64,000 nt of DNA, taken from assembly GCA_950097145.1 (NCBI GenBank), contig CATNCF010000007.1, positions 25,572-89,571 of the forward strand. The letters are read 5' to 3'. Source of the DNA: an uncultured Lachnospiraceae bacterium (lineage in GTDB: Bacteria; Bacillota; Clostridia; Lachnospirales; Lachnospiraceae). Shown here piece after piece: positions 25,941 through 34,296 of the stretch. Within the stretch, counting starts at the first letter, position 1; each line of letters begins with the position of its first letter. The position numbers and the translations under genes are program-made. The notes below the pieces were generated by a model. That model worked only from the letters and a program-made list of their open reading frames with translations. It did not search any database and had not been told where the DNA came from.

Positions 25941-27465
25941 ATGTATCTGCCTCCTGCTTTTTCATTTCTGCTATTGACACACAGACATCCACCAGGCTGT
26001 CCAAATCTGCCCGTTTCGATACAAAGGTCTGCATCCCCAGAGCTTTTGCCGCCTGTTCTGTCTGCGCGCCTATACACACTGCCTGCACCAGACTGTAATC
26101 CAGCCCCCCCGCCGACGCGGCAAATCCCTGTACCGTAGAAGCGCTGGTGAATACTGCCATCTGAATCTGTCCATTCTCGAACTCCTGCTTTTCATCTATC
26201 AGTTCACTGGGCTTCTCATACAAGGTCCGGTAAACCGGCAGATCTGTGATTTCCACCGAAACCCGTTTTTCTATTTCTTCTGTCAGCAAAGCATTTCCTT
26301 GTTCTGCCCTTGGTATCAAAAGCCTTTCTCCAGACTGACAAGTTTCTCCCAACAACATTCCCAGATGCTTTCCATCATAAATTTCCGGCATCAAGTCACA
26401 GATCAGCCCCCGGTTTTCCAGTTCTTTTCTGGTTCCGGCCCCAATGGCGGCAATCCGTGCCTTCCCAATGGAACGGATATCCTTTTTTTGCTTTTTAAGT
26501 TCCTGAAAAAATAATCTCGCCCCTGCAGGAGAAGTAAATACCAGATACTGATAATCTGAAAGTCTCTCCATTTCTTCTATAAGCCTGCAGTTATCCTCTA
26601 TCAGCTCTGTGCGGATTGCCGGAAGCTCTAGTACCTCAGCCCCCAGTCTGCGCAGCCTTCCGCTTAAGGTTCCGCTTCTCTCCCTTGGCCTTGTCACCAG
26701 AATTTTCTGCCCGAACAGAGGAAAAGTTTCATACCATTCAAATTCATTTCCCAGAACACAGACTCTGCCTACCATTAAAATTGCCGGTGTATGCACTCCC
26801 TGTTTTTTGACCTGCTGCCTTATATGCGCCAAATCTGTTATGATCTTTTTCTGCCTCGCACTTGTCCCCTGCTGAAGCACTGCCACAGGCATTTTGGGTT
26901 CCATGCCGGCTGCAAGCAATCCCTGGCAGATATCTGGGATCGCTGAAACCCCCATAAGAAATACCAGTGTTCCGTCCAAACGCACCAAAGCTTCAAAATC
27001 AAGATGCAGTTTTTCTCCCGCCTTTTTATGTCCGGTTATCACATGCACAGAAGAAGCAAAGTCCCGGTGAGTCACTGGAATTCCGCCATATGCCGGAACT
27101 GCAAACGCCGAGGTTACTCCCGGCACTACTTCAAAGGGAATTCCATGCTCTTTCAGAAGTGTAAGTTCCTCACCGCCTCTGCCAAAGAGAAAGGGATCTC
27201 CGCCTTTCAAGCGCACCACCCGTTTCCCCTGCTGGGCTTTCTCAAACAGTATCCGATTAATTTCCTCCTGCGGCATCGTATGGGTTCCTGCCCGCTTGCC
27301 CACGTCTATCATTTCTGCCTGTGCAGGGATAAGATTTAAAATCCCTTGTCCCACCAGACGGTCATAAACCACTACCTCCGCCTGTTCTAAAACTTCTCTG
27401 CCTTTTATGGTAAACAGTCCGGGATCTCCTGGACCTGCACCTGTCAGCCATACTTTTCCTTCCAT
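25924..27465 (-). CDS. Uroporphyrinogen-III C-methyltransferase / uroporphyrinogen-III synthase fusion
   Basis: A 513-residue bifunctional protein. The N-terminal half (about 1-240) is the CobA/SUMT methyltransferase with GAGPGDPGLFTIKG, VVRLKGGDPFLFGRG and GIPVTHRDFASSV, making precorrin-2 from uroporphyrinogen III. The C-terminal half (about 250-510) is the HemD domain that closes hydroxymethylbilane to uroporphyrinogen III (VTRPRERSG at its start). This fusion is common in anaerobic Firmicutes. The ATG at 27465 behind GGAAGGA is preferred over the track TTG. First gene of the cobA/hemD-hemB-hemL operon. Confidence 0.95.
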   Translation of the reverse strand: MEGKVWLTGAGPGDPGLFTIKGREVLEQAEVVVYDRLVGQGILNLIPAQAEMIDVGKRAGTHTMPQEEINRILFEKAQQGKRVVRLKGGDPFLFGRGGEELTLLKEHGIPFEVVPGVTSAFAVPAYGGIPVTHRDFASSVHVITGHKKAGEKLHLDFEALVRLDGTLVFLMGVSAIPDICQGLLAAGMEPKMPVAVLQQGTSARQKKIITDLAHIRQQVKKQGVHTPAILMVGRVCVLGNEFEWYETFPLFGQKILVTRPRERSGTLSGRLRRLGAEVLELPAIRTELIEDNCRLIEEMERLSDYQYLVFTSPAGARLFFQELKKQKKDIRSIGKARIAAIGAGTRKELENRGLICDLMPEIYDGKHLGMLLGETCQSGERLLIPRAEQGNALLTEEIEKRVSVEITDLPVYRTLYEKPSELIDEKQEFENGQIQMAVFTSASTVQGFAASAGGLDYSLVQAVCIGAQTEQAAKALGMQTFVSKRADLDSLVDVCVSIAEMKKQEADTYGTNS

Positions 27466-27631
27466 TGATATTCCTTCCAATTCTATGAATTTTAGATTGC
27501 TTCCCGCCGCATAGCGCTTTCATATTATGACACATATATTTCCCAAGCTTGAGCCAAGTCCATTTTCTTCTTCTGATTTTTTAACCAAGTAAATCTCCTG
27601 ATATTCTTTGAAATATCCTTTCTGTACTCTT

Positions 27632-27659
27632 ATTATAGCAGTTTTCTCATTGACTGCAA
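27632..27659 (-). promoter_or_regulatory. Probable promoter of cobA/hemD-hemB-hemL
   Basis: On the minus strand TTGCAG (27659-27654) and TATAAT (27637-27632) are 16 bases apart. The leader of about 165 bases to the ATG shows no B12-box or other riboswitch motif I can recognise. Confidence 0.6.
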
Positions 27660-27711
27660 ATGTTCTTTTACATTCTTAATTCCTCTGTCTCCTCTTTAGA
27701 AATCACAAAAG

Positions 27712-30435
27712 TCACTTTAAAATCTGTCCCTTCACTGTCTCAGGCATAGAATCTCCAAGAAAATACCTGCCTTTTCTCTGTCCCTGTTCCAGCTCTTCTG
27801 TCATTTCTTTTTCCATCTGCCGGATTTCCTCCTGCAGTTCCCTTGCTGAAACCAAAGCGCATCCCTGCCCCCTGATAATAATCTGCTCAAGTCCGTCAGA
27901 AGTGGCAACTCTAACCTGATATTCCCTGGCATGTTCGTGGGCAAACTTTTCAATATACTGGTCTGCCGTTTCCGCCTCTTTGGTAAACACCACATGAATA
28001 TTATGATAGTCCAGAATTTCTGTCTGGTGCTGCTGCACACGGTAAGCATCAAATACTACAATGAGATTGCATCCCTGGATCCCCTGGTAGTTACACATGA
28101 TATCTAAAAGCCTGTCCCTGGCGCTGTCAATATTCTGTTCTGCCAGCTCTTTCAGCTCCTGCCAGGCAAAAATCATATTATAGCCGTCCACCAGAAAATA
28201 TTTTTCTTTTTTCTCATGCGCCTGAAAGGTACGGGTTACGGAAGATACCTGCTGTCTTTTTTCTGGCTTTTTTCTGTGATAGCCTTTTCTGGCAGATTCC
28301 TTGTCATGCTTATTAGCGTCAAAAGTTCTGGAAAGAATGGCCTTCACTTCATCCTCCCCCATCCATGTTTCCTCTATTTCATCTTCCATCTGCCGGCTTC
28401 TGGCCGTCTGTACATATTCCTGATTTTGAATATCCGAAACTTCTGCCCCTTCCAGAATCCTGCGCACCTGCGGAGGTGTCAGGACATGCATATATTTTTT
28501 TACTTCGTTCCATTTTACCACAAACCCAGCGCCATGGGCGCAAAATACGGAGTCTGGAGAATTTTCGATATCGGACTCCGGCTGGTAATCCTTCTTTTCC
28601 ATCACTTCCTGGGAATTATGGCAGGGTTCATAGCCTTTCAGGCTGCAGAACAATTTTCCGCTTCCTTTCGTATATTGAAGAACCTCCTGCTGGTACGTCT
28701 GCATCTCAGATGCCGGGGCAGTTCCCGTGAGCGCCGCCATTCCTCCCTGTGTCTCCGGCAGTTCAAACACGCCGTGCATCCGTTCAATGTCCGTCATGGC
28801 ACGCCCAATCATCTGCTCAGGAATTTCCAGGCGGAACGCGTAAACTGGTTCTAAAAGTACGGATTCCGCTTCCATCAATCCCTGGCGCAGAGCACGGTAA
28901 ACTGCCTGCCTGAAATCCCCGCCTTCTGTATGTTTCAGGTGGGCGCGCCCTGCTGTCAGGGTAATCTTCATATCTGTAATTGCCACCCCTGTCAGTACAC
29001 CTTTATGCTCTTTTTCTTGTAAATGCGTCAGTACCAAACGCTGCCAATTACGGTCAAGAATATCTTCGCTGCATAGGGTTCCAAACTGCAGGCCGCTTCC
29101 TGGCTCTCCCGGTTCCAACAGTAAATGAACCTCTGCATAATGCCTCAGAGGTTCATAATGCCCCACACCCTCCACTGGCTTTGCAATAGTTTCCTTGTAC
29201 AGAATATTCCCTGCTCCGAAGGACACTTCCGCGCCAAAACGCTCCAGAATCAGGCTTTTTAAAATTTCCAACTGGATCTCTCCCATAACCTGCACGCTTA
29301 TTTCCTGCAAAACTTCATCCCACAGAACATGAAGCTCCGGCTCTTCTTCCTGAAGCCTGCGGAAATTATCCAGCATAATTCCTGTATCGCACCCTTCCGG
29401 CAGAAGTACCTGACAAGTCAGCACAGGGACCAGGACTGGCATTGGGGAATCTTTTTCGATCCCAAGCCCCTCCCCGGAATTTGTGGACTGCAGTCCCGTC
29501 ACTGCACAGACCGTCCCCGCTTCTGCCTCTGGGACGGCCTCAAACTTATCTCCCGAATAAATGCGGATTTGATTAATTTTCTCCTGACCATCCGTGGGGG
29601 AAGCTTTCACTTTCAGGCTTCCTCCTGTCACCTTTAAATGTGTCAGGCGGTTTCCCTGGCTGTCTCTGGTAATTTTAAAGATCTTCGCGCCAAATTCTTC
29701 TGGATAAACGGGCTGAATAGTAAACCTTTCTATGCCTTCCAGAAATTCCAGAACACCGGTACATTTCAGGGCTGAGCCAAAAAAACAGGGAAACATAAAT
29801 CTCCCATGGATCAGTTCTTTCATCTGATCTTCTGTTACAACTCCATGCTGCAGATAATATTCCAGCACATCTTCCCTGCATACTGCTGCATCTTCCTGAA
29901 ACTGCTCTGTGCCAAACTCTGAAAAATCCAGACAATTTTCAGACAGTTTTTCTTTCAGTTCTTCCATTAAAACTTTTTTGTCTGTGTCTGGCTGATCCAT
30001 TTTATTAATAAATAGAAAGACCGGAACTTCGTATTTCTTCAAAAGCTGCCAGAGAGTACGGGTATGCCCCTGAACTCCATCTGAACCGCTGATAACGAGA
30101 ACCGCATAATCCAATACCTGCAGGGTCCGTTCCATTTCCGCTGAAAAATCCACATGTCCCGGAGTATCCAATAAAGTTATGGTGCTATTAGGTAGTTTTA
30201 ATACCGCCTGTTTTGAAAAAATTGTAATTCCCCTGGCCCGTTCACGTTCGTCGGTATCTAAGAAAGCATCCCCGCTGTCCACTCTGCCAAATTTGCGGAT
30301 ATTTCCGCTTGTATACAGTAATGCTTCGGAAAGGGTGGTTTTTCCCGCGTCTACATGGGCCAGCAAGGCAATACTAACATGCTTTCTGGGGGTATCGTCT
30401 AAATTGTCTGCTTTATTTACAGATGTATGTTCCAT
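27712..30435 (-). CDS. TetM-like EF-G family GTPase fused to YacP/Rae1 NYN ribonuclease domain
   Basis: A 907-residue protein. Residues about 17-640 form a ribosomal-protection-type translational GTPase with intact G motifs (AHVDAGKTT, RGITI, DTPGH, NKMD) and the EF-G domain order. After a linker, residues 745-880 form a YacP/Rae1-type NYN domain (FLVDGYNMIFAW, VVFDAYRV, ETADQYIEK, ATSDGLEQ), which in Bacillus subtilis is a ribosome-dependent mRNA endonuclease. Acidic catalytic positions are present. The fusion suggests GTP-driven delivery of the nuclease to the A site. It lies 31 bases after an AAA gene. Classic tetracycline resistance is possible but not shown. Confidence 0.88.
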   Translation of the reverse strand: MEHTSVNKADNLDDTPRKHVSIALLAHVDAGKTTLSEALLYTSGNIRKFGRVDSGDAFLDTDERERARGITIFSKQAVLKLPNSTITLLDTPGHVDFSAEMERTLQVLDYAVLVISGSDGVQGHTRTLWQLLKKYEVPVFLFINKMDQPDTDKKVLMEELKEKLSENCLDFSEFGTEQFQEDAAVCREDVLEYYLQHGVVTEDQMKELIHGRFMFPCFFGSALKCTGVLEFLEGIERFTIQPVYPEEFGAKIFKITRDSQGNRLTHLKVTGGSLKVKASPTDGQEKINQIRIYSGDKFEAVPEAEAGTVCAVTGLQSTNSGEGLGIEKDSPMPVLVPVLTCQVLLPEGCDTGIMLDNFRRLQEEEPELHVLWDEVLQEISVQVMGEIQLEILKSLILERFGAEVSFGAGNILYKETIAKPVEGVGHYEPLRHYAEVHLLLEPGEPGSGLQFGTLCSEDILDRNWQRLVLTHLQEKEHKGVLTGVAITDMKITLTAGRAHLKHTEGGDFRQAVYRALRQGLMEAESVLLEPVYAFRLEIPEQMIGRAMTDIERMHGVFELPETQGGMAALTGTAPASEMQTYQQEVLQYTKGSGKLFCSLKGYEPCHNSQEVMEKKDYQPESDIENSPDSVFCAHGAGFVVKWNEVKKYMHVLTPPQVRRILEGAEVSDIQNQEYVQTARSRQMEDEIEETWMGEDEVKAILSRTFDANKHDKESARKGYHRKKPEKRQQVSSVTRTFQAHEKKEKYFLVDGYNMIFAWQELKELAEQNIDSARDRLLDIMCNYQGIQGCNLIVVFDAYRVQQHQTEILDYHNIHVVFTKEAETADQYIEKFAHEHAREYQVRVATSDGLEQIIIRGQGCALVSARELQEEIRQMEKEMTEELEQGQRKGRYFLGDSMPETVKGQILK

Positions 30436-30466
30436 CGGAACTGCTCCTCTCCGTGTTTTTTACGTT

Positions 30467-31333
30467 CTAATGGGGATTCCCGCTTTCAATATGGTTCTCC
30501 AAATCATAAATCACAGCATTTTGTATGCTGTTTAGTATAAAAGGCGAATGAGACGTAATGATAAACTGTATATTCGGAAAAACAGCCGTAAGCAATGGAA
30601 GAATATTTTTTTGTAATTCTAAGTGCAGATGCGTTTCAATCTCATCAATCAGCACAATCCCCGGAAGACTGAAATCAAAGGAACGCTGCGTCTGATACTC
30701 CATCCTCATAATAATATCTAACACAACGTCCAATACTGCTCCATATCCGCTGGACAGGGTATGGAAGTCAAAAGGTTCTTTCCCCTGCTGCAGTATATGA
30801 AATTCAAATTCGTCATCATCAAACTCCAATTTTACTGTTTCATCTGCAAATATTCTTTTCAAAAGCTGCTCCAGTTTCTCAAACCATACTTTTATTTTTT
30901 CTGCCTTTTCAATCTTTTGGCTGTTTCGTGCCAGGGCTTCTGTCACTTTTAAATCTAATAAATATTTTACAAATTCTTTCCGCGGAAATTCAAAAACATT
31001 ATAATAATTCTTTAATTGTACTTTTTCCACATGCTTTGGCTGTTGAGCTTTAAATGTCCTGTCCGCTTTATAACAGGCTGCCAGAAAAGAATGTTTTTGT
31101 TCTATATCTCGGCAATTAAATGTTACGTTTAAACCACTTCCTTCCCCACCTTGACCCATTACTACAATGCCCTGTAAATAATCTGCCAATTCCTCTATGA
31201 CACTGGTCTTCCCGCTCCCATTTTTTCCAGTAAAGATCAAATGTTTCATTTCATTTTCTGACAGGGGGATTGAAATATTCTGTAAATGCCTTACTTTCTT
31301 GATTTCCACATTTGTTATATATACCTGTTCCAT
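30467..31333 (-). CDS. AAA-type ATPase, apparently C-terminally short
   Basis: A 288-residue SMC/RecF-like ATPase with Walker A FTGKNGSGKTS (near residues 34-44), a signature-like LSSGYGAVLDVV, Walker B IVLIDEIETHLH and the switch motif FIITSHSPFI. Relatives usually continue for another 100-200 residues, but this one ends soon after NAVIYDLE. The ATG follows AAGGAGG, and a near-consensus promoter (31412-31440) lies upstream. The GTPase-nuclease gene follows after 31 bases, perhaps co-transcribed. No function can be assigned. Confidence 0.8.
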   Translation of the reverse strand: MEQVYITNVEIKKVRHLQNISIPLSENEMKHLIFTGKNGSGKTSVIEELADYLQGIVVMGQGGEGSGLNVTFNCRDIEQKHSFLAACYKADRTFKAQQPKHVEKVQLKNYYNVFEFPRKEFVKYLLDLKVTEALARNSQKIEKAEKIKVWFEKLEQLLKRIFADETVKLEFDDDEFEFHILQQGKEPFDFHTLSSGYGAVLDVVLDIIMRMEYQTQRSFDFSLPGIVLIDEIETHLHLELQKNILPLLTAVFPNIQFIITSHSPFILNSIQNAVIYDLENHIESGNPH

Positions 31334-31411
31334 CTATCCTCCTTCATAACATCATTGCATATTTTTCAAATTAAATTTGCCTGCAGGAAAAAAATTGCTT
31401 GCACTGCTTAA

Positions 31412-31440
31412 AGTATACCAGAAAAAAACTGCCCACTCAA
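31412..31440 (-). promoter_or_regulatory. Probable promoter of the AAA-GTPase pair
   Basis: On the minus strand TTGAGT (31440-31435) and TATACT (31417-31412) are 17 bases apart, about 75 bases before the ATPase ATG. Confidence 0.6.
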
Positions 31441-31573
31441 TCCGAAACCATCAAAAATTATTCTATGCTTGCGCTGCTAGACGAAGCAGGGAAATGGTAC
31501 ATCTACATATAAGATATCAAGTTCAGGCTCTTTTTTATTGAGTATCAGCTTTTCATATGGTATCATTAACTCG

Positions 31574-31579
31574 TATAAT
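31574..31579 (+). promoter_or_regulatory. Minus-10 box of the toxin mRNA
   Basis: A perfect TATAAT lies 68 bases before the toxin ATG. The -35 region is weak (TTTCAT-like at the right distance). The expected 5' end contains GTAGGATGCG, which is repeated downstream in the terminator arm GTGTAGGATGCTT, so the leader can pair with AAGCATCCTCTAC near the 3' end. Confidence 0.5.
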
Positions 31580-31646
31580 TGAAAATAAAGTAGGATGCGA
31601 TTTTTCGATGGATGCCCTCTAGTCTTACGAAAGAAGGTGATGCCCT

Positions 31647-31727
31647 ATGAGTATAATGGAAGTTCTTACATTATTACTTGTTTTATTTGCGGCACTGTCT
31701 TACATAGACAATCATAGAAAGAAATAA
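31647..31727 (+). CDS. Holin-like type I toxin peptide
   Basis: A 26-residue peptide too short for the ORF track: one hydrophobic helix with an acidic start and a polar basic end (MSIMEVLTLLL...SYIDNHRKK). This matches the pattern of the putative holin-like toxin family of Firmicutes (TxpA/BsrG-like small membrane toxins). AAGGTGA precedes the ATG at a proper distance. A divergent consensus promoter on the opposite strand reads an antisense RNA across the 3' untranslated region. Expected to insert in the membrane when translated; this is family inference. Confidence 0.78.
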   Translation: MSIMEVLTLLLVLFAALSYIDNHRKK

Positions 31728-31814
31728 GCATCCTCTACCGTCCAAAGTGTAGGATGCTTATTCTAAGTCAATTTTACTACTGAGGGTATCGGAGATTCAA
31801 TTCCGATCGCTTCT
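31717..31814 (-). ncRNA. Probable antisense antitoxin RNA
   Basis: On the minus strand TTGAAA (31849-31844) and TATAAT (31826-31821) are exactly 17 bases apart, predicting a transcript from about 31814. It would contain a hairpin (ATCGGA...TCCGAT) and end at the AAGCATCCT/AGGATGCTT terminator followed by ATTTCTTTCT. The RNA of about 98 bases overlaps the toxin mRNA 3' region and the end of its reading frame, the arrangement of RatA-type antitoxins. The ends are estimates. Confidence 0.7.
31726..31759. terminator. Hairpin ending the antisense RNA
   Basis: AAGCATCCT and AGGATGCTT form a perfect 9-bp stem around 16 bases. The minus-strand tail ATTTCTTTCT is T-rich; the plus-strand tail ATTCTAAG is weaker. 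Confidence 0.65.
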
Positions 31815-31820
31815 AACTAG

Positions 31821-31849
31821 ATTATACACTAGAGCTGCTTGATTTTCAA
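31821..31849 (-). promoter_or_regulatory. Consensus promoter of the antisense RNA
   Basis: TTGAAA and TATAAT with a 17-base spacer on the minus strand. The -35 box lies inside the hairpin that terminates the toxin mRNA, so the two signals share sequence. Confidence 0.8.
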
Positions 31850-31865
31850 GCGGCTCTTTTAATTT
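31831..31865 (+). terminator. Terminator of the toxin mRNA
   Basis: AGAGCTGCTTGA and TCAAGCGGCTCT pair as a 12-bp stem with one G-T wobble around a 3-base loop, followed by TTTAATTT on the plus strand. Confidence 0.75.
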
Positions 31866-31912
31866 ATCCCGTAATCAAATGGCAAAACCTGGACTTTTCT
31901 TGTCTGCTATAG

Positions 31913-31918
31913 TATAAT
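31913..31918 (+). promoter_or_regulatory. Minus-10 box before licD
   Basis: TATAAT at 31913 is preceded at 17 bases by TGGACT, a weak -35 box. The start would be about 50 bases before the ATG, which has AAGGAG 9 bases upstream. Confidence 0.5.
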
Positions 31919-31974
31919 GAGGAAAAATTTGATAAAAAATTATAATAAAAAATAACTACAAGGAGATATATGCC

Positions 31975-32967
31975 ATGCAGTTCCCCAAAAATTTTTTTGA
32001 CGAAGAAATTCGCGATGGTTTTACCGTAATCCCCATGATGAAACGCGCCTGGGCGGCTGAACTTGAGATCTTAGAAGCCGTTCTGAATGTCTGTGACCGC
32101 CATCGCCTGAAATGCTTTGCAGCAGGGGGCACTTTACTGGGCGCCGTGCGCCATCAGGGTTTTATTCCATGGGATGACGATATTGATATGACTCTGCTCC
32201 GGCCGGAATTTGATGAACTGATCCGTTATCTTCCTGATGAACTGCCGGAAGGCATTGTAGTGGCAGGCATGTACGCCGATTCTCCCCGTCTGCAGCAGGC
32301 ATGCAATTCACCTCTGCTTCGTGTAATTGCAGACGAAGAACACTGGAACCTTGCTTCCTATATGACGCGCTTTCACGGCTTTCCTTATTTCCGCATCGGC
32401 ATTGACATTTTCGCTTTGGATTACCTGTCAAAGGATCCGGATTTCTCTGATTTGCAATTTCAGATTTGCTATATGATTATGTTTACTGTGCAAAATTGGG
32501 AACTGTATATCAAAGAAGGTTTATTAGAAACTCAGTTAAAAGAAATTGAAAACGCCTGCCAGTTCAAGCTGAATCGTGACAATGATTTAATTCACCAGTT
32601 ATGGCTGCTGTACGACAGCGTCAGTTCCCAGATAAAACCGCAGGATAGCTGCGGTGAACTGGTAAATCTCTCCTATTCACCGGAAGCCGCCAGGCCAATC
32701 CACGGCCGTCCTGCAGATTTATACGATTCTGTGACCCTGCTTCCCTTTGAACATACGCAGATGCCAGTGCCAAAAGATTATATCCGGGCTGTCACAACCC
32801 TGTTTGGTAAAGACTATATGACCCCTATAAAATTTACATCTGAACATGAATATCCATTTTACAAAAATCAGGAAGCCGCCCTTTTGCAGATGTTTGAGGC
32901 TGACGGCATGACTACCAGCATTGAAGACTTTTGCCACAACTGGCAGATTGCAATGGGCGAAGTGTAA
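31975..32967 (+). CDS. LicD-family phosphotransferase/nucleotidyltransferase-fold protein
   Basis: A 330-residue LicD-family protein, a family that transfers phosphocholine or similar phosphodiester groups to surface glycans. The signature GGTLLGAVRHQGFIPWDDDIDM lies near residues 50-72 with the expected Asp pair. It is one of only three plus-strand genes and has its own promoter. Its last 56 bases overlap the 3' end of hemC on the opposite strand. The acceptor glycan is unknown; the surface-polymer genes are 18 kb away. Confidence 0.88.
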   Translation: MQFPKNFFDEEIRDGFTVIPMMKRAWAAELEILEAVLNVCDRHRLKCFAAGGTLLGAVRHQGFIPWDDDIDMTLLRPEFDELIRYLPDELPEGIVVAGMYADSPRLQQACNSPLLRVIADEEHWNLASYMTRFHGFPYFRIGIDIFALDYLSKDPDFSDLQFQICYMIMFTVQNWELYIKEGLLETQLKEIENACQFKLNRDNDLIHQLWLLYDSVSSQIKPQDSCGELVNLSYSPEAARPIHGRPADLYDSVTLLPFEHTQMPVPKDYIRAVTTLFGKDYMTPIKFTSEHEYPFYKNQEAALLQMFEADGMTTSIEDFCHNWQIAMGEV

Positions 32968-33826
32968 GCGCAAGATCTCTGCCCAGTTTTTCTGCCTCAT
33001 CTTTGCGGCCGATAATGGAACCAATCTGGTATTCCAGACTGGTTTCTGCGGCATACAGTCCCGTCAGTTTCAACGTCCCACTGTTTTCTATTACCGCATA
33101 AGCTGCCAGCGGGGAACTGCAGCCTCCGTCCAAAGTCCGGATAAAACTGCGCTCTGCCAGCGCGCACCAGGTACTGTCTGCATGAAAAAATCCTTCCAGA
33201 TATCCATATGCTTCACCGCTTCTTCCCTGGACTGCAAGAATTCCCTGGCCTGCCGCAGGCAGCAGTTCTTCTGTGGAAAAATAACGGCTGATACGTTCTT
33301 CAAGCCCAAGACGCTTCAGTCCTGCCGCTGCAAGCACCAGCCCGCTGTACTCCCCCCTGTCCAGTTTTTCCAAACGGGTCAGCACATTGCCCCGGATACT
33401 CTTAATTTCCATCCCAGGAAAAAGCTTCTTCAATTGAATGGTTCTCCTTGCACTGGAACATCCCAGGGGAAGCGCTGGTTGTACTGTAGTAGTACCTTTT
33501 GGCAACACCAACACATCCCTTGCATCCTCTCTTCTGGAATATCCTAACAAAGGCAGGTCTTGCGGTACTTCAGCGGGAACATCCTTCAGGCTGTGAATGG
33601 ACACATCACTGCTCCCTTCCCTCAGCGCCCGGTCAAGTTCCTTTACAAACAGCCCTTTCCCGCCGATCTCATCCAGCTTCCGGTCTAATATTCTGTCGCC
33701 AGTAGTTTTCATGGCCACAAGCTCCGGCTGAAAACCCTGGCAGGATTCACGGATATAATCTGCTAAAAGCTCTGCCTGTAGCACTGCCAGACGGCTCTCT
33801 CTGGTTCCAATCTTTACTGTCCGCAT
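32912..33826 (-). CDS. hemC: Porphobilinogen deaminase (hydroxymethylbilane synthase)
   Basis: Polymerises four porphobilinogens to hydroxymethylbilane on a dipyrromethane cofactor. The 304-residue protein has IGTRESRLAVLQ at the start, SIHSLKDVPAE with a catalytic Asp, SIRGNVLTRLEKLDRGEY, and the cofactor cysteine in LDGGCSSPLAA near residue 240. Start chosen at the ATG behind GGGAGG. Its C-terminus (about the last 18 codons) overlaps licD in convergent orientation. Last gene of the cobD-cbiP-cbiC-hemA-nudix-sirC-hemC run. Confidence 0.97.
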   Translation of the reverse strand: MRTVKIGTRESRLAVLQAELLADYIRESCQGFQPELVAMKTTGDRILDRKLDEIGGKGLFVKELDRALREGSSDVSIHSLKDVPAEVPQDLPLLGYSRREDARDVLVLPKGTTTVQPALPLGCSSARRTIQLKKLFPGMEIKSIRGNVLTRLEKLDRGEYSGLVLAAAGLKRLGLEERISRYFSTEELLPAAGQGILAVQGRSGEAYGYLEGFFHADSTWCALAERSFIRTLDGGCSSPLAAYAVIENSGTLKLTGLYAAETSLEYQIGSIIGRKDEAEKLGRDLALTLRPLQSASCGKSLQCW

Positions 33827-33828
33827 GA

Positions 33829-34296
33829 TTACTCTCCCTCCCAATTCGAAACCTGGTCTCTGATTTTCTCCGTCAATTCTGCCACTTTTCGATGATTCCT
33901 GCCTCCCGCATTCACTCCCACAGTAACTTCTCCTGCCTGGACAATTCCTGGAAAATAAAAATCACATTTTTCCTTATCAGACGCCGTATTTACCGGAATT
34001 TCCTTGTGCCGGCATTCACGGAAAATCGTATCATTCACCTGCTCATCATCCGTGGCCGCCAGAACAAAATCTTCTTCTGATAACTCACTGGGACGGTATT
34101 TGCGGAAATATAAGCTCAGTTTTTCCTGCCGCTCAGCTAATTCTTTTAGCTCTTCTGTAATTTCCGGAGCCACCACATGGACTGCCGCCCCAAACTCCAG
34201 CAGTGACTTCACACGCCGTGTGGCAATTGTTCCCCCGCCAAATACACGAATATTTTTATCGGTGATATTCACAAACAATGGAAAATATTTTATCAT
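33829..34296 (-). CDS. Precorrin-2 dehydrogenase (siroheme synthase N-domain type)
   Basis: A 155-residue NAD-dependent enzyme equivalent to the CysG N-terminal domain/Met8/SirC, which oxidises precorrin-2 to sirohydrochlorin, the anaerobic branch point to cobalamin and siroheme. The Rossmann loop VFGGGTIATRRVKSLL lies near residues 19-34, with VNTASDKEKCDFYFPG typical of the family. It overlaps the Nudix gene by 4 bases and is followed by hemC after 2 bases. Single-domain form; the CobA activity is encoded in the separate fusion at 25924. Confidence 0.94.
   Translation of the reverse strand: MIKYFPLFVNITDKNIRVFGGGTIATRRVKSLLEFGAAVHVVAPEITEELKELAERQEKLSLYFRKYRPSELSEEDFVLAATDDEQVNDTIFRECRHKEIPVNTASDKEKCDFYFPGIVQAGEVTVGVNAGGRNHRKVAELTEKIRDQVSNWEGE

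Noticed and set aside
27712-30435. Calling the GTPase a tetracycline resistance gene
   Set aside because: The EF-G-like motifs alone do not prove ribosomal protection activity, and the C-terminal nuclease domain points to another role, so no tet symbol was given.
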